Shown piece by piece: positions 6,961-15,158 of a stretch of DNA of 36,255 nt. The number at the start of each line of letters is the position of its first letter. The first letter of the stretch is position 1. The notes under the pieces are model-generated. The model was not told the origin of the DNA, did not search any database, and was given only the letters and a program-made list of their open reading frames with translations. The stretch covers positions 1 through 36,255 of the forward strand of contig CALUQQ010000010.1 of the NCBI GenBank assembly GCA_944322955.1, written 5' to 3'. Source of the DNA: Candidatus Gastranaerophilales bacterium. Lineage in GTDB: Bacteria; Cyanobacteriota; Vampirovibrionia; Gastranaerophilales; Gastranaerophilaceae. Made by a program: the position numbers and the translations under genes.

Positions 6961-7623
6961 ATGGAAGAAAGACGTGAAAAACCATTGGGAGAGAATTTTG
7001 ATTTTCCGCCATCAGTGTTGGACGAAATTCAAAAAAACATTGAAGAAATAATTTTAAATTTTGATGTGCCAGAAGGTAATAAACTTGATGTAATTAAAAA
7101 GATTAATTTTATGTATTCCCAAACGCGTTATATGTCTGTAACGGATGCTTTGACAGGGTTATACAACAGGCGTCACTTTGAGGAATGTCTGGAACGTGAA
7201 TTTTTGCGTGCAAAAAGATACAAAAATGATTTAAGCTTTGCAATTATTGATATTGACTTTTTTAAACGTGTTAATGACACATATGGTCACAGCACCGGTG
7301 ATTATGTATTGAAGGAAGTTGCTTATAATATTTTACAGACTTTTAGAAAAACAGATATGGTATTCAGATATGGAGGTGAAGAATTTGCGGTAATTATTAC
7401 AGAAACACCTCTTGATAAAGCAATTATTCCTCTTGAACGACTTAGAAAAACTATTGAAGAAAATGTAGTGAAATATAACGGACAAACTATTAATATTACT
7501 ATAAGTACCGGGATTTCTGGTATTAATGAAGAAACTGAATCCGTACATCAGTTGTTTGAAAATGCAGATAAGGCTCTTTATAAAGCTAAATCAAGCGGAC
7601 GTAATTGTGTTATGCATCTTTAA
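6961..7623 (+). CDS. GGDEF diguanylate cyclase
   Basis: About 220 residues. A short N-terminal helical region (1-55) is followed by a complete GGDEF domain: DALTGLYNRRHFEE near residue 62, FAIIDIDFFKRVNDTYGH, and the catalytic motif RYGGEEF. An intact inhibitory I-site RKTD sits five residues before GGEEF, so product feedback by c-di-GMP is expected. It makes c-di-GMP from two GTP. No sensor or transmembrane region is present, so it is cytosolic. An upstream in-frame extension from 6856 would overlap the HD gene and is unlikely given the promoter right before ATG 6961. Confidence 0.92.
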   Translation: MEERREKPLGENFDFPPSVLDEIQKNIEEIILNFDVPEGNKLDVIKKINFMYSQTRYMSVTDALTGLYNRRHFEECLEREFLRAKRYKNDLSFAIIDIDFFKRVNDTYGHSTGDYVLKEVAYNILQTFRKTDMVFRYGGEEFAVIITETPLDKAIIPLERLRKTIEENVVKYNGQTINITISTGISGINEETESVHQLFENADKALYKAKSSGRNCVMHL

Positions 7624-8812
7624 ACATATTTTGAAATTTTATACAGGCAGCAAGTGCATGTTGTACGGTGTCCATTTTTACTATGGAGGCATTTTTCGGA
7701 ACACCGACTTCTCTCCAATCAGCGGAATTCGGGAAACCTCCTTTAAGAGGGCCTTTTTGAATTTGTACCAGTCGAAGGAATTTTATACCTGTATCAATGG
7801 ATTTCATAATCCGCATTTTTAAAATATCATCATCAACAGAATTGTAGGTTGCAATTAGTCCTTCAACAATACAGGCTATATTTAGCGGCTTGATGTTATC
7901 TATCAAGGCGCCGTAATAACGTTCTTCTTTATTTACAATTTGTTTAGGAATTACCTGTTCAACCATTTTTATCAGATGAAGAGTAAGAATATGTTTTTCA
8001 TCCGGCGATAAATTGTTATCAGGAGTTTTGAAAAGTTTTTCAGTTGCGAGCATGGCAGTATAATCGAATTGAACTTCTTTCTGGCGATTGCGCAGATTGG
8101 CGAGAAATAGTAAACCTTTTTTGGCACTTTCAAGCCATTTTTTCTTAGGGTTAAATTCATAGAGATATAAAAGCCCTAAAGGTGCATCTCCGGTATAATT
8201 TAGGTTGAAACTGTCACCGATGCCGCCGTTTTCGATGTCGTAAAAATTGTAAAATTGACCTGTTTTTAGTTGCATAAATAGCAGAAATTGTCCCATACCT
8301 TCAAAAATTTCATCGGGGATAATTTTTTCAGGCCTTAAATCAGAAAAAGCTACAAGTGCCATTGCTGTTGCGGAAAGTTTTGCTTTTTCGCATTTAACAT
8401 TTTCTTCATCGGGTTTGGAAATTACGGCATAGCGATTGAAACCCAGAGGTTTTACGTATTCATTAACGAAATATTTTGCTGAAGACCGTCGTCTTTCAGC
8501 AAGTCCTTTAATATTTAGTTCTTTTTCACACAGATATAGTGAATAAAGCATTCTGGCATGGTTTGTTGTGTTATAAACATTTTTATTGACGTTATATTTA
8601 TCCCGGATATTACGTATATAAATAAACCTGCCGTTATCCAGCATATTTTCATTTACATATGACAGGGCGTAAATTATAGAATTATGTATTTTGGAAAGAT
8701 TTCGTTGAGAGGCCGTAAATTTATTAGCGTCTTTGGAAATTATCCATGCAAAAATTGCCGCTCCCAGTATGACAGCGCCGAGATAAATATATTGTAGAGA
8801 AATTCCTTCCAT
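7610..8812 (-). CDS. Membrane-anchored all-helical (toroid-like) protein, function unknown
   Basis: 400 residues. Residues 5-25 form one N-terminal membrane segment (LQYIYLGAVILGAAIFAWII), and the rest is a soluble alpha-helical domain. Recurrent paired helices and motifs (NTTNHARMLYSLYL, LSATAMALVAFSDL, FNLNYTGDAPLGLLYLYEF, DTVQHALAACIKF) resemble the (alpha/alpha)6 toroid of glycan-active enzymes or terpenoid-cyclase-like folds. No catalytic set can be assigned with confidence. It lies 31 bp downstream of the MurF-like gene on the same strand, but has its own TTGATT-17-TACAAT promoter with 6 nt to the ATG. Its 3' end overlaps the GGDEF gene tail to tail. The pairing suggests work on a cell-envelope peptide or glycan, which is inference. 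Confidence 0.8.
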   Translation of the reverse strand: MEGISLQYIYLGAVILGAAIFAWIISKDANKFTASQRNLSKIHNSIIYALSYVNENMLDNGRFIYIRNIRDKYNVNKNVYNTTNHARMLYSLYLCEKELNIKGLAERRRSSAKYFVNEYVKPLGFNRYAVISKPDEENVKCEKAKLSATAMALVAFSDLRPEKIIPDEIFEGMGQFLLFMQLKTGQFYNFYDIENGGIGDSFNLNYTGDAPLGLLYLYEFNPKKKWLESAKKGLLFLANLRNRQKEVQFDYTAMLATEKLFKTPDNNLSPDEKHILTLHLIKMVEQVIPKQIVNKEERYYGALIDNIKPLNIACIVEGLIATYNSVDDDILKMRIMKSIDTGIKFLRLVQIQKGPLKGGFPNSADWREVGVPKNASIVKMDTVQHALAACIKFQNMFKDA

Positions 8813-8818
8813 ATCGCA

Positions 8819-8847
8819 ATTGTAGCAGACCGTTATATAAAAATCAA
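8819..8847 (-). promoter_or_regulatory. Leaderless promoter between MurF-like and toroid-like genes
   Basis: Minus strand: TTGATT (8842-8847), 17 bp, TACAAT (8819-8824), then 6 nt to ATG 8812. The -35 overlaps the stop codon of the upstream gene. Confidence 0.6.
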
Positions 8848-10184
8848 TTTTTTAAGATGTTTACTATTTTGTATAAGCCTGTTGCGTGTGATGATTTAAC
8901 AAATACATTATCATTATTATTTATAAAATTTTTAATCTCCGGAACAAGTTTATTTACATTTTCAAAATAATGACATTCAAAATTATCTTTGAGGATGTCA
9001 AAAACATTTTGCATTTCAGGTCCGCACAAGATTATTTTGGAAGGATTGACGGTTTTTATTACATTGACAAGTGATAGATGGTATTCAGTTGATTTGTCAC
9101 CGCCTTCTGTCATATCGCCCAGCACAAGAACTTTATTCTCACAGTATTTTTTACCGAAAGCTTCAAGTGTTGAGGTCATAGATAGCGGATTTGCATTAAA
9201 GGCTTCATCAACAAGCGTTATATTTTTTCCGTCAATTGTTAAATTTGAAGTTTCTCCGCGTCCTTTTAAGTTTTTAAAATCCTCAAGTTTTTTTATGGTT
9301 TTATCCGGAGGGATATTAAGAATTTTTGAAACGGCTATTGCCGCTGCCATATCATACATTAGGTATTTCGGAATGTAATTTTTGCCTGTTGCGTAAATTT
9401 TTCCGTCAATTTCAAAAGAAGCTTTATCCGCCAAAATTTTTATATTGACGCCGTCTTGTTCTCCGAAAGTTATTATATTAAGTCCTTTGGTAATCGCTGC
9501 TTCTTCAAAAATTTTATAGCATTCCATATCACGGTTTAAGATAGCAGATTTACCGGGTTTCATTGTTGCGAATATTTGGCTTTTAGCTTTTGCCATGCCT
9601 TCAATTGTCTGGCCTTCTTTTAGGTGAACTGCCGCAAGATTTGTTACCACCGCAATATCCGGGAATGATACATATCCGTTGCCTATTGAAGATTCTATAA
9701 CCCAGTATGTTTTTGTAATATCAAACGTTGTCATATTCCAGCAAATAGCAATGAGAGTATTTGCAAGATTCAGATTAGCATCTGCTCCGTATTCTTCAAG
9801 AGTATCGTAAATCATTTTTGTTGTGGTAGATTTCCCGGCGCTTCCCGTAAGGGTTATTACGGTTCCTTTATATAATCTTCTTATATATTTGCCGAGTGCA
9901 AATAATGCTTTTGTAATATCGTCGACTTCTATTGTCGGCATGTTCATATCTTTGAAGTTATCATAATTTGTGCACATTATTGCTGAAATGTTATCTAAAA
10001 ATGGTAAAATATTCTGTTTTACTGCACCTTTAGTTTCGCCTGGAGATCTTAAAACCACAACATTTTTTTTGTCTAAATCAGTGTGCCAGATTCGAAATCC
10101 TGATGAAGACCAGTCTTCAGGGAAATTATAAAATCTGCAGTTTTCAACTGCTGCCTGTATATTTTCTTTATTCCAAAAATTCAT
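8844..10184 (-). CDS. Divergent MurF-like Mur ligase
   Basis: 446 residues. The P-loop TGSAGKSTTTKM near residue 112 and the Mur central domain (VVTNLAAVHLKEGQTIEGMAKAKSQIF) are present, with MurF-type signatures DEAFNANPLSM and VLGDMTEGG. Mur ligases form an amide bond using ATP and an acyl-phosphate intermediate. The N-terminal domain that binds UDP-MurNAc in true MurF is degenerate, and the C-terminal KGSR motif reads KSSH. It may therefore be a paralogue that attaches an amino acid or peptide to another carrier, rather than the essential MurF. The start is set by a TTGCAC-17-TATAAT promoter 6 nt before the ATG. It is first in a unit with the toroid-like gene. Confidence 0.85.
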   Translation of the reverse strand: MNFWNKENIQAAVENCRFYNFPEDWSSSGFRIWHTDLDKKNVVVLRSPGETKGAVKQNILPFLDNISAIMCTNYDNFKDMNMPTIEVDDITKALFALGKYIRRLYKGTVITLTGSAGKSTTTKMIYDTLEEYGADANLNLANTLIAICWNMTTFDITKTYWVIESSIGNGYVSFPDIAVVTNLAAVHLKEGQTIEGMAKAKSQIFATMKPGKSAILNRDMECYKIFEEAAITKGLNIITFGEQDGVNIKILADKASFEIDGKIYATGKNYIPKYLMYDMAAAIAVSKILNIPPDKTIKKLEDFKNLKGRGETSNLTIDGKNITLVDEAFNANPLSMTSTLEAFGKKYCENKVLVLGDMTEGGDKSTEYHLSLVNVIKTVNPSKIILCGPEMQNVFDILKDNFECHYFENVNKLVPEIKNFINNNDNVFVKSSHATGLYKIVNILKN

Positions 10185-10190
10185 AGAATC

Positions 10191-10219
10191 ATTATACTTG
10201 ATTTAAAAAAGTTGTGCAA
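10191..10219 (-). promoter_or_regulatory. Leaderless promoter of MurF-like gene
   Basis: Minus strand: TTGCAC (10214-10219), 17 bp, TATAAT (10191-10196), then 6 nt to ATG 10184. Confidence 0.65.
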
Positions 10220-10222
10220 CAA

Positions 10223-10244
10223 AAAAGAGCCCGAAGGCTCTTTT
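10223..10244. terminator. Bidirectional intrinsic terminator with UUCG loop
   Basis: Nine-base stem AAAAGAGCC / GGCTCTTTT with loop CGAA, read as UUCG on the minus strand. It overlaps the stop codon of the 75-aa gene and ends that minus-strand transcript. Confidence 0.85.
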
Positions 10245-10470
10245 AAGCTGTTTTTTTGTGTTTTGCTTTTTCTTCTGCTATTTTTTCTTGGACTTTTTCT
10301 TTAATTTCACCGGCCTTTTCCTTAACATTTTCTTTTGCAAGATGAGCTTTTACTTTGGCTTCATCAACACCGCGTTTTATGTCTTCTTTGACTTCATTGG
10401 CTTTTTCTTTTACTTTGTGTGCTGTATTATCCATTTTTTCTTTTATGTTTTTTTTATTATCTTCGTGCAT
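10243..10470 (-). CDS. Small KE-rich helical (LEA/CsbD-like) protein
   Basis: 75 residues, almost entirely Lys, Glu, Ala, Asp and Val in an amphipathic 11-residue rhythm (KEKMDNTAHKVKEKANEVKEDIKRGVDEAK and so on). It lacks Cys and any hydrophobic core. This resembles group-3 LEA and apolipoprotein-like bacterial stress proteins, which are unfolded in solution and become helical on membranes or on drying. AGGAG lies 6 nt before the ATG, and a strong terminator overlaps the stop, so it is probably a well-expressed single gene. Function is by analogy only. Confidence 0.8.
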   Translation of the reverse strand: MHEDNKKNIKEKMDNTAHKVKEKANEVKEDIKRGVDEAKVKAHLAKENVKEKAGEIKEKVQEKIAEEKAKHKKTA

Positions 10471-10566
10471 AATAATCTCCTTTCTATGTTATTATAAGCT
10501 TTTTTCTTCGGTAATTGATTATCGGAAAGTATAATATTTATGCTATACTAATTGAGGAGAATTTAT

Positions 10567-11601
10567 ATGAAAGCATTGATTTGCCATAAAAACGGTTCAA
10601 TTGAATTAATTGAAAAAGAAATGCCAAAACTGCAAAATGACAGGGATGCCATTGTAAAAGTTACATTGTCATCAATTTGCACAAGTGATTTGCATATAAT
10701 ACGCGGGTGTGTTCCGCGTTTTGTGCCGGAAACCGTTCTGGGGCATGAATTTGTCGGTGAAATAGTTGAGGTCGGATCCGCCGTTAAAAATTTGAAAAAA
10801 GGTGACAGAGTCGCAGCAAATTGTGAAACTTTTTGTGGAGAATGTTTTTTCTGTAAAAGGGGGTTTATAAATAATTGTGAAAAAGGCGGCTGGGAATTGG
10901 GATGTAGAATTGACGGTTGTCAGGCAGAATTTGTCAGGGTTCCGTTTGCAGATACCGGTTTGGCAAAAATCCCTGATAACGTAAGTTATGAAAATGCGCT
11001 TTTTGTCGGAGATATTTTATCAAGCGGATATTTTGGTGCTGAGATGTGCGAGATTAAAAAAGATGATACAATTGCGGTTATAGGTTCCGGGCCTGTTGGA
11101 CTTTGTGCTATGATGTGTGCAAAATATATGGGTGCCGGAAAAATTATTGCAATTGATGTTAACGTTTTAAGGCTTAAGATTGCTAAAAATCAAAAATTGG
11201 CAGACTTTGTATTTAATCCTTTGGTTTGTGATATAGAAAAAGAGGTTAAAAATTTGACGGAAAATCGTGGAGTTGATAGTGTTATTGAATGTGCCGGTGC
11301 AAAAGACACATTTGAAATGAGCTGGAAAATTGCGCGCCCTAATGCAATTATAGGCGTTGTTGCAATGTATGAAGAAAATCAAATACTGCCTTTGCCTGAA
11401 ATGTACGGAAAAAATTTAACATTTAAAACAGGCGGGGTGGATGCAGTGCATTGTGAAAAACTTTTGGATATGATTTCAAAAGGTATGTTTTCAACAGACT
11501 TTCTTATTACCAATAAAATTTCTTTGAGGGATATCAAAAAAGGCTATGAATTTTTTGAAAATCGTTCAGACAGTTGTCTAAAAGTTGTGGTTACATCATA
11601 A
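10567..11601 (+). CDS. Zinc-dependent medium-chain alcohol/polyol dehydrogenase
   Basis: 344 residues, MDR superfamily, NAD(P)-dependent. Catalytic zinc ligands are Cys in SSICTSDLH, the His-Glu pair in LGHEFVGEI, and a later acidic residue. The structural-zinc lobe has four Cys in NCETFCGECFFCKRGFINNC. The Rossmann motif GSGPVGLCAMMCAKYMGA is followed by an acidic residue (IAIDV), which favours NAD(H). It resembles the sorbitol/threonine-dehydrogenase or secondary-alcohol dehydrogenase branch; the substrate is not fixed. GAGGAG before ATG 10567 sets the start (an upstream TTG would add five residues). The 3' end overlaps the convergent permease gene by 11 bp. Confidence 0.9.
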   Translation: MKALICHKNGSIELIEKEMPKLQNDRDAIVKVTLSSICTSDLHIIRGCVPRFVPETVLGHEFVGEIVEVGSAVKNLKKGDRVAANCETFCGECFFCKRGFINNCEKGGWELGCRIDGCQAEFVRVPFADTGLAKIPDNVSYENALFVGDILSSGYFGAEMCEIKKDDTIAVIGSGPVGLCAMMCAKYMGAGKIIAIDVNVLRLKIAKNQKLADFVFNPLVCDIEKEVKNLTENRGVDSVIECAGAKDTFEMSWKIARPNAIIGVVAMYEENQILPLPEMYGKNLTFKTGGVDAVHCEKLLDMISKGMFSTDFLITNKISLRDIKKGYEFFENRSDSCLKVVVTS

Positions 11602-12532
11602 GTTCTTGGGTTAACATGCCGCTCAGGATGCTTATTAAAAGTAAAAGCAAGATGATATAAATTGAATCTTTCAGGCTAGAATTTTTTCTTAAAAGAACTA
11701 AAAGTCCGAGTCCTGCATTTGAACATAATCCTGCAATCGCAGCGCCAAAAGTTATTGTGCCTTTGATAAGCATCATCGTTAATGCAATTGATACTGCACA
11801 ATTTGGTATTAATCCTATAATTGAGGTTATTAAAGGCTGCAAAAATTTATGTGCCAAATCTGGATTACTTAAAAAGTTTATTATAATAGCATCTTTGATG
11901 AAGAAGTTCAAAATAAGCGTTATAATTAAAATAAATGCGAATACATTAAGTGTATGCATAATAGGATGCAGCCACAGATTAATTTTATTATCAGTTAAAA
12001 TATCGTGTTTACAGCAGCCTTCTTCCGGGATTTCTGCTTTTGCGTTTTTATCAATAACCGATTTGAACAAGAAATCTGTCAGATACCCTGCAAATATTGC
12101 AATAACTAGTTTTACGCCTATAACAGGAAGAACGAGATAAATTTTTTCAGGGTATGATAATAAAACAGGCAATGCTTCATCGGAGGTTGCAAGATAAATA
12201 GCAATTAATGTTCCGCGGGTAATGAGTTTGTTTGTATAAAGCGAGCTTGCTATTATTGAAAATCCGCATTGAGGGATTATTGCCGCCAAACTTCCTATTA
12301 AAGGTCCTGTTTTCCCGGAATTTTTCATAAAAGTATTGACTTTATCCGCATAATAATATTCAAAAAGTTCTATAAAAACAAAAACTATAAACAAAAACGG
12401 CAGAGTGTGAAAGCTGTCAATCAATGCATCACATACCCAGTCCGGGAAACCAGTACTTTCGATAAGTTTGTCAATCCCGCCGAATAAAAAATCGTTAAGT
12501 CCGAGAATTTTATGTAAAAAATTCGTTATCAT
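11591..12532 (-). CDS. ArsP_2-type permease (putative manganese/arsenic efflux transporter)
   Basis: 313 residues with eight or so membrane segments in two related halves. Each half carries a polar motif: SLAAIIPQCGFSIIASSLYT and TSIIGLIPNCAVSIALTMMLI (P-x-C-x-x-S). These paired proline-cysteine motifs characterise the DUF2899/ArsP_2 permeases annotated as putative manganese or arsenic exporters. A central cytoplasmic loop contains EEGCCKHD, a possible metal-binding site. The TTGAAA-17-TAAAAT promoter ends 8 nt before the ATG. No ArsR- or MntR-type regulator is adjacent. Substrate assignment is family-based and uncertain. Confidence 0.85.
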   Translation of the reverse strand: MITNFLHKILGLNDFLFGGIDKLIESTGFPDWVCDALIDSFHTLPFLFIVFVFIELFEYYYADKVNTFMKNSGKTGPLIGSLAAIIPQCGFSIIASSLYTNKLITRGTLIAIYLATSDEALPVLLSYPEKIYLVLPVIGVKLVIAIFAGYLTDFLFKSVIDKNAKAEIPEEGCCKHDILTDNKINLWLHPIMHTLNVFAFILIITLILNFFIKDAIIINFLSNPDLAHKFLQPLITSIIGLIPNCAVSIALTMMLIKGTITFGAAIAGLCSNAGLGLLVLLRKNSSLKDSIYIILLLLLISILSGMLTQELMM

Positions 12533-12540
12533 ATGTAATT

Positions 12541-12569
12541 ATTTTAGTACGAAATGTATGCGTTTTCAA
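12541..12569 (-). promoter_or_regulatory. Near-leaderless promoter of permease gene
   Basis: Minus strand: TTGAAA (12564-12569), 17 bp, TAAAAT (12541-12546), then 8 nt to ATG 12532. Confidence 0.55.
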
Positions 12570-12639
12570 ATTTTTAAAAAATAATAATTTAAACACATCG
12601 GCAATGGAATTTTGCAAACGGCTGATTAATTCTGTAAAT

Positions 12640-13353
12640 ATGAAAAAAATAATTGCGACTATATTAATTTTATCTTTAACATCACCGGTTATAGCAGAGG
12701 AACAAATTCTCGGTTATGAACACATGTTTTGCGAAAAGGGCGCCATGACGGATAGTGTTGCAATTACCGATTTACATAACATAATTTGTAAAGGTAATGC
12801 TTTTAAGGTTGCTTTTAACTGCGATTTCAAATCAGAATGTTCCAAAGCCGGCGACAGAGTTAATTTTGATGTACCAGGTGCAATATATACAAGAGAGGGA
12901 ACCCTTTTAATTCCGGCATGTTCAAAAGTTGTCGGGACAGTTATAAGAATAGATAAACAAAGAGTTCCGAATAAAAATGCACGTGTGTATATAAATTTTG
13001 AATGTTTAATTCTGCCTGACGGTACGGCTGTACAGATGTCGGCAAAACCTTTAACAAAAGACGGTGCATTAAAAGAAGACGGCTGGCATACTGCAGGGAA
13101 ATTACTTGCATATACTTTAGGGCTTGGCATTGTTGGTGCAGGTGCAGGTACAGGCTTCGCATTTATTCCTAATCCCGCAAAGCTCGGAGTGGGTTATGCA
13201 ATAGGTATTCCTGTCGGCACAACTGTCGGTTTGATAACTGGTTTGATTACACCGGGATTGAAATATCACGCAAAAGCGGGTGAAAATATAGTTTTAATCC
13301 TTTGCGAGGACTTATGTCTTTCAAAACAACCAGATTGCAGCTGTAATCAATAA
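12640..13353 (+). CDS. Secreted protein, envelope/assembly domain of unknown role
   Basis: About 237 residues from ATG 12640 (another ATG at 12604 would add 12 residues ahead of the signal peptide). The signal peptide is MKKIIATILILSLTSPVIAEE. The mature region has a beta-rich domain (GDRVNFDVPGA ... GTLLIPACSKVVGTV ... NARVYINFECLILPDGTAVQMSA) of the kind seen in exported proteins whose 'pristine value plus default constant' strands recall VirB10-like and related periplasmic domains. It is followed by a glycine-rich hydrophobic stretch that could insert in a membrane (GIVGAGAGTGFAFIP ... VGTTVGLITGLITPG) and a Cys-rich end (CEDLCLSKQPDCSCNQ). Function is unknown. It ends in a terminator shared with the cupin gene. 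Confidence 0.8.
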   Translation: MKKIIATILILSLTSPVIAEEQILGYEHMFCEKGAMTDSVAITDLHNIICKGNAFKVAFNCDFKSECSKAGDRVNFDVPGAIYTREGTLLIPACSKVVGTVIRIDKQRVPNKNARVYINFECLILPDGTAVQMSAKPLTKDGALKEDGWHTAGKLLAYTLGLGIVGAGAGTGFAFIPNPAKLGVGYAIGIPVGTTVGLITGLITPGLKYHAKAGENIVLILCEDLCLSKQPDCSCNQ

Positions 13354-13355
13354 TA

Positions 13356-13383
13356 AAAAAGGCTCAATTTAGAGCCTTTTTTA
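13356..13383. terminator. Bidirectional terminator
   Basis: AAAAAGGCTC, 6-nt loop AATTTA, GAGCCTTTTT. It serves the secreted-protein gene on plus and the cupin gene on minus. Confidence 0.85.
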
Positions 13384-13689
13384 TTAGATTTTAATCAAAA
13401 AGAATTTGCTGTCTTTATTTGCAACGACTTTGTGCTCCTTATCTTTTTTGAACATAAGGATTTGGCCTTTGTCGACTTCAAATTTTTCCGCGTCAAAATG
13501 AAGTTCAATTTCTCCTTCAAGAACATACACTGCTGCATCGCAAATTGATGTGTGTGTGTCAATAATTTCACCTTTTTTAAGAGCAATAATAGCAAGAGTA
13601 CTGTCGTTGTTTGCCATTAATACATTTTTTTCGAAATTACCGTTGTCAAATCCGACAAGATCTTTTGCTTTTAGAACATTAAAAAACAT
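13384..13689 (-). CDS. Cupin-domain small barrel protein
   Basis: 101 residues forming a single cupin barrel, with motif 1 (GEIIDTHTSICDAAVYVLEGEIELHF) and motif 2 (VDKGQILMFKKDKEHKVVA). The usual metal ligands are only partly present: one His in DTHTS and one in KEHKV, with no full HxH...E pair. It may bind a metal weakly or serve as a ligand-binding barrel. The ATG has AGGAGG at good spacing and lies inside the end of the upstream esterase gene (11-bp overlap), so the two are translationally coupled. The substrate is unknown. Confidence 0.88.
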   Translation of the reverse strand: MFFNVLKAKDLVGFDNGNFEKNVLMANNDSTLAIIALKKGEIIDTHTSICDAAVYVLEGEIELHFDAEKFEVDKGQILMFKKDKEHKVVANKDSKFFLIKI

Positions 13690-14644
13690 AGTTACCTCCT
13701 TTAAATATTTGTTTTATCATTTCGCAAGCGAGCAAAAATGCTGCTTTAACGGGTTCTGTGTTATAAATCGCATTAAGTATCATAAAATCGTGTATGGTGC
13801 CGTTAATTCTTATATTTGTTGTTTTTACACCAGATAGATCAAGTTTTTGTGCATAAGTTTCCGCTTCATCTCTCAGAACATCATTTTCTGCCGTAACAAT
13901 TAACGCTGGCGGAAGATTTTTCAATTCATCTTTTGTTGCGTTAATTGGCGACATAAAAGGGTGTTTGCGTTTTTCTCTATCAGGTTCGTAAGCTTGCCAA
14001 AACCATTCCATAGCTTTTCTGGTAAGCCAAGGTCCTTCTGAAAAATCTTTGTAGGATTGGGTATTCATTTCGGCATTTGTGACAGGATAGAATAAAATTT
14101 GGGAAATAATTTTTGGACCATTTTCTATCGAAGATCGAAGTGCCGTCACTGTTGCCATATTTCCTCCGACGCTGTCGCCTGCAATAACAATTTTTTCAGG
14201 GTCAATTTTAAAATCTTTTGGGTTATCAAAAATATATTCAAGGGTTTCGTAAATTTCATTGATAGCTTGGGGATATTTTGCCTCTGGGGAGCGGGAATAT
14301 TCGGGGAAAATTATGGTGGAATTTGTACGAACTGCAAATTGTCTTAAAAATCTGTCCCATGAATGTTTACTGCCTAAAATCCAGCCTCCGCCGTGTATAT
14401 ATAAAATCACGGGAAGTTTTTTGTTTGTTTTTTTCGGTTTAAAAATTCGGATTGGTATTTCGTAATTTTGGGTTTTAATTAAGGTATCTTCAACATAAGC
14501 GTCAACAGGTCTGTAATCTTGCATCTGAAGATTTTCGAAAAATTGTCTTGCGTTTTCAGGCGTCATTTCATAGAGGGGTTTACCGCCTTGAGATGTTAAA
14601 TTATCAATGAATTTTTGGGTATCTTCCGTGAGGTTTTGCACCAT
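13679..14644 (-). CDS. Alpha/beta-hydrolase, HSL-type esterase/lipase
   Basis: 321 residues. The HSL-family oxyanion motif HGGGWILGS lies near residue 90, the nucleophile elbow GDSVGGNMA near 165, the catalytic Asp in ENDVLRDEAE and the catalytic His in IHDFMIL. It hydrolyses short acyl esters in the cytoplasm; the physiological substrate is unknown. AAGGAGAT precedes the ATG. It is first in a two-gene unit with the cupin. The length is standard for the family and all three catalytic residues are in place. Confidence 0.92.
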   Translation of the reverse strand: MVQNLTEDTQKFIDNLTSQGGKPLYEMTPENARQFFENLQMQDYRPVDAYVEDTLIKTQNYEIPIRIFKPKKTNKKLPVILYIHGGGWILGSKHSWDRFLRQFAVRTNSTIIFPEYSRSPEAKYPQAINEIYETLEYIFDNPKDFKIDPEKIVIAGDSVGGNMATVTALRSSIENGPKIISQILFYPVTNAEMNTQSYKDFSEGPWLTRKAMEWFWQAYEPDREKRKHPFMSPINATKDELKNLPPALIVTAENDVLRDEAETYAQKLDLSGVKTTNIRINGTIHDFMILNAIYNTEPVKAAFLLACEMIKQIFKGGNYVF

Positions 14645-14784
14645 ATTATCTCCTTTTTTAAAAAGGATAATTGAATATTGTCTATTTTACATTCCCTGAA
14701 AGGTGAATTATAGCGTATGCGGAAAAAATTCTCTTGCGTCAAAAATATTTTATGTTAAGATAAGAATACAGCAGAAGAAATCAG

Positions 14785-14858
<74 letters not shown>

Positions 14859-14861
14859 AAT

Positions 14862-14891
14862 AAAAAAGACGGGATAAAACCCGTCTTTTTT
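14862..14891. terminator. Terminator copy 1 after tRNA-Arg
   Basis: Twelve-base stem AAAAAAGACGGG / CCCGTCTTTTTT with loop ATAAAA. Confidence 0.88.
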
Positions 14892-15046
14892 ATTTACATT
14901 GAATAGCGAAGAGAACGCTTTTTTTCGTTCGAGCGGGAGCGAGCTGAGGGCGGAGGAACTTTCTTTGTAAGAAGCAAAGCTTCGGAAAAGAAAGTCCGTA
15001 GACCCGTTAAAAGCGAGCGACCAAGACAATCGCATCCGAGATAAAT

Positions 15047-15074
15047 AAAAAGACGGGTTTTATCCCGTCTTTTT
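15047..15074. terminator. Terminator copy 2, downstream of fic
   Basis: Eleven-base stem AAAAAGACGGG / CCCGTCTTTTT, with loop TTTTAT, the reverse complement of the loop in copy 1. It can end the minus-strand fic transcript. Confidence 0.8.
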
Positions 15075-15158
15075 ATTTACATTGAATAACGATGAGAAAA
15101 CTTTTTCAATTTGAGTGGATATTTTAATTAATGTTTTAATAGAATCAACATTATTCGT

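Noticed and set aside
8844-10184. Call as cyanophycin synthetase or folylpolyglutamate synthase
   Set aside because: No ATP-grasp half and the DEAFNANPLSM and VLGDMTEGG motifs are MurF-like.
13395-13595. 66-codon frame inside the cupin gene on the same strand
   Set aside because: It is a shifted frame of the cupin with no SD and His/Thr-rich nonsense composition.
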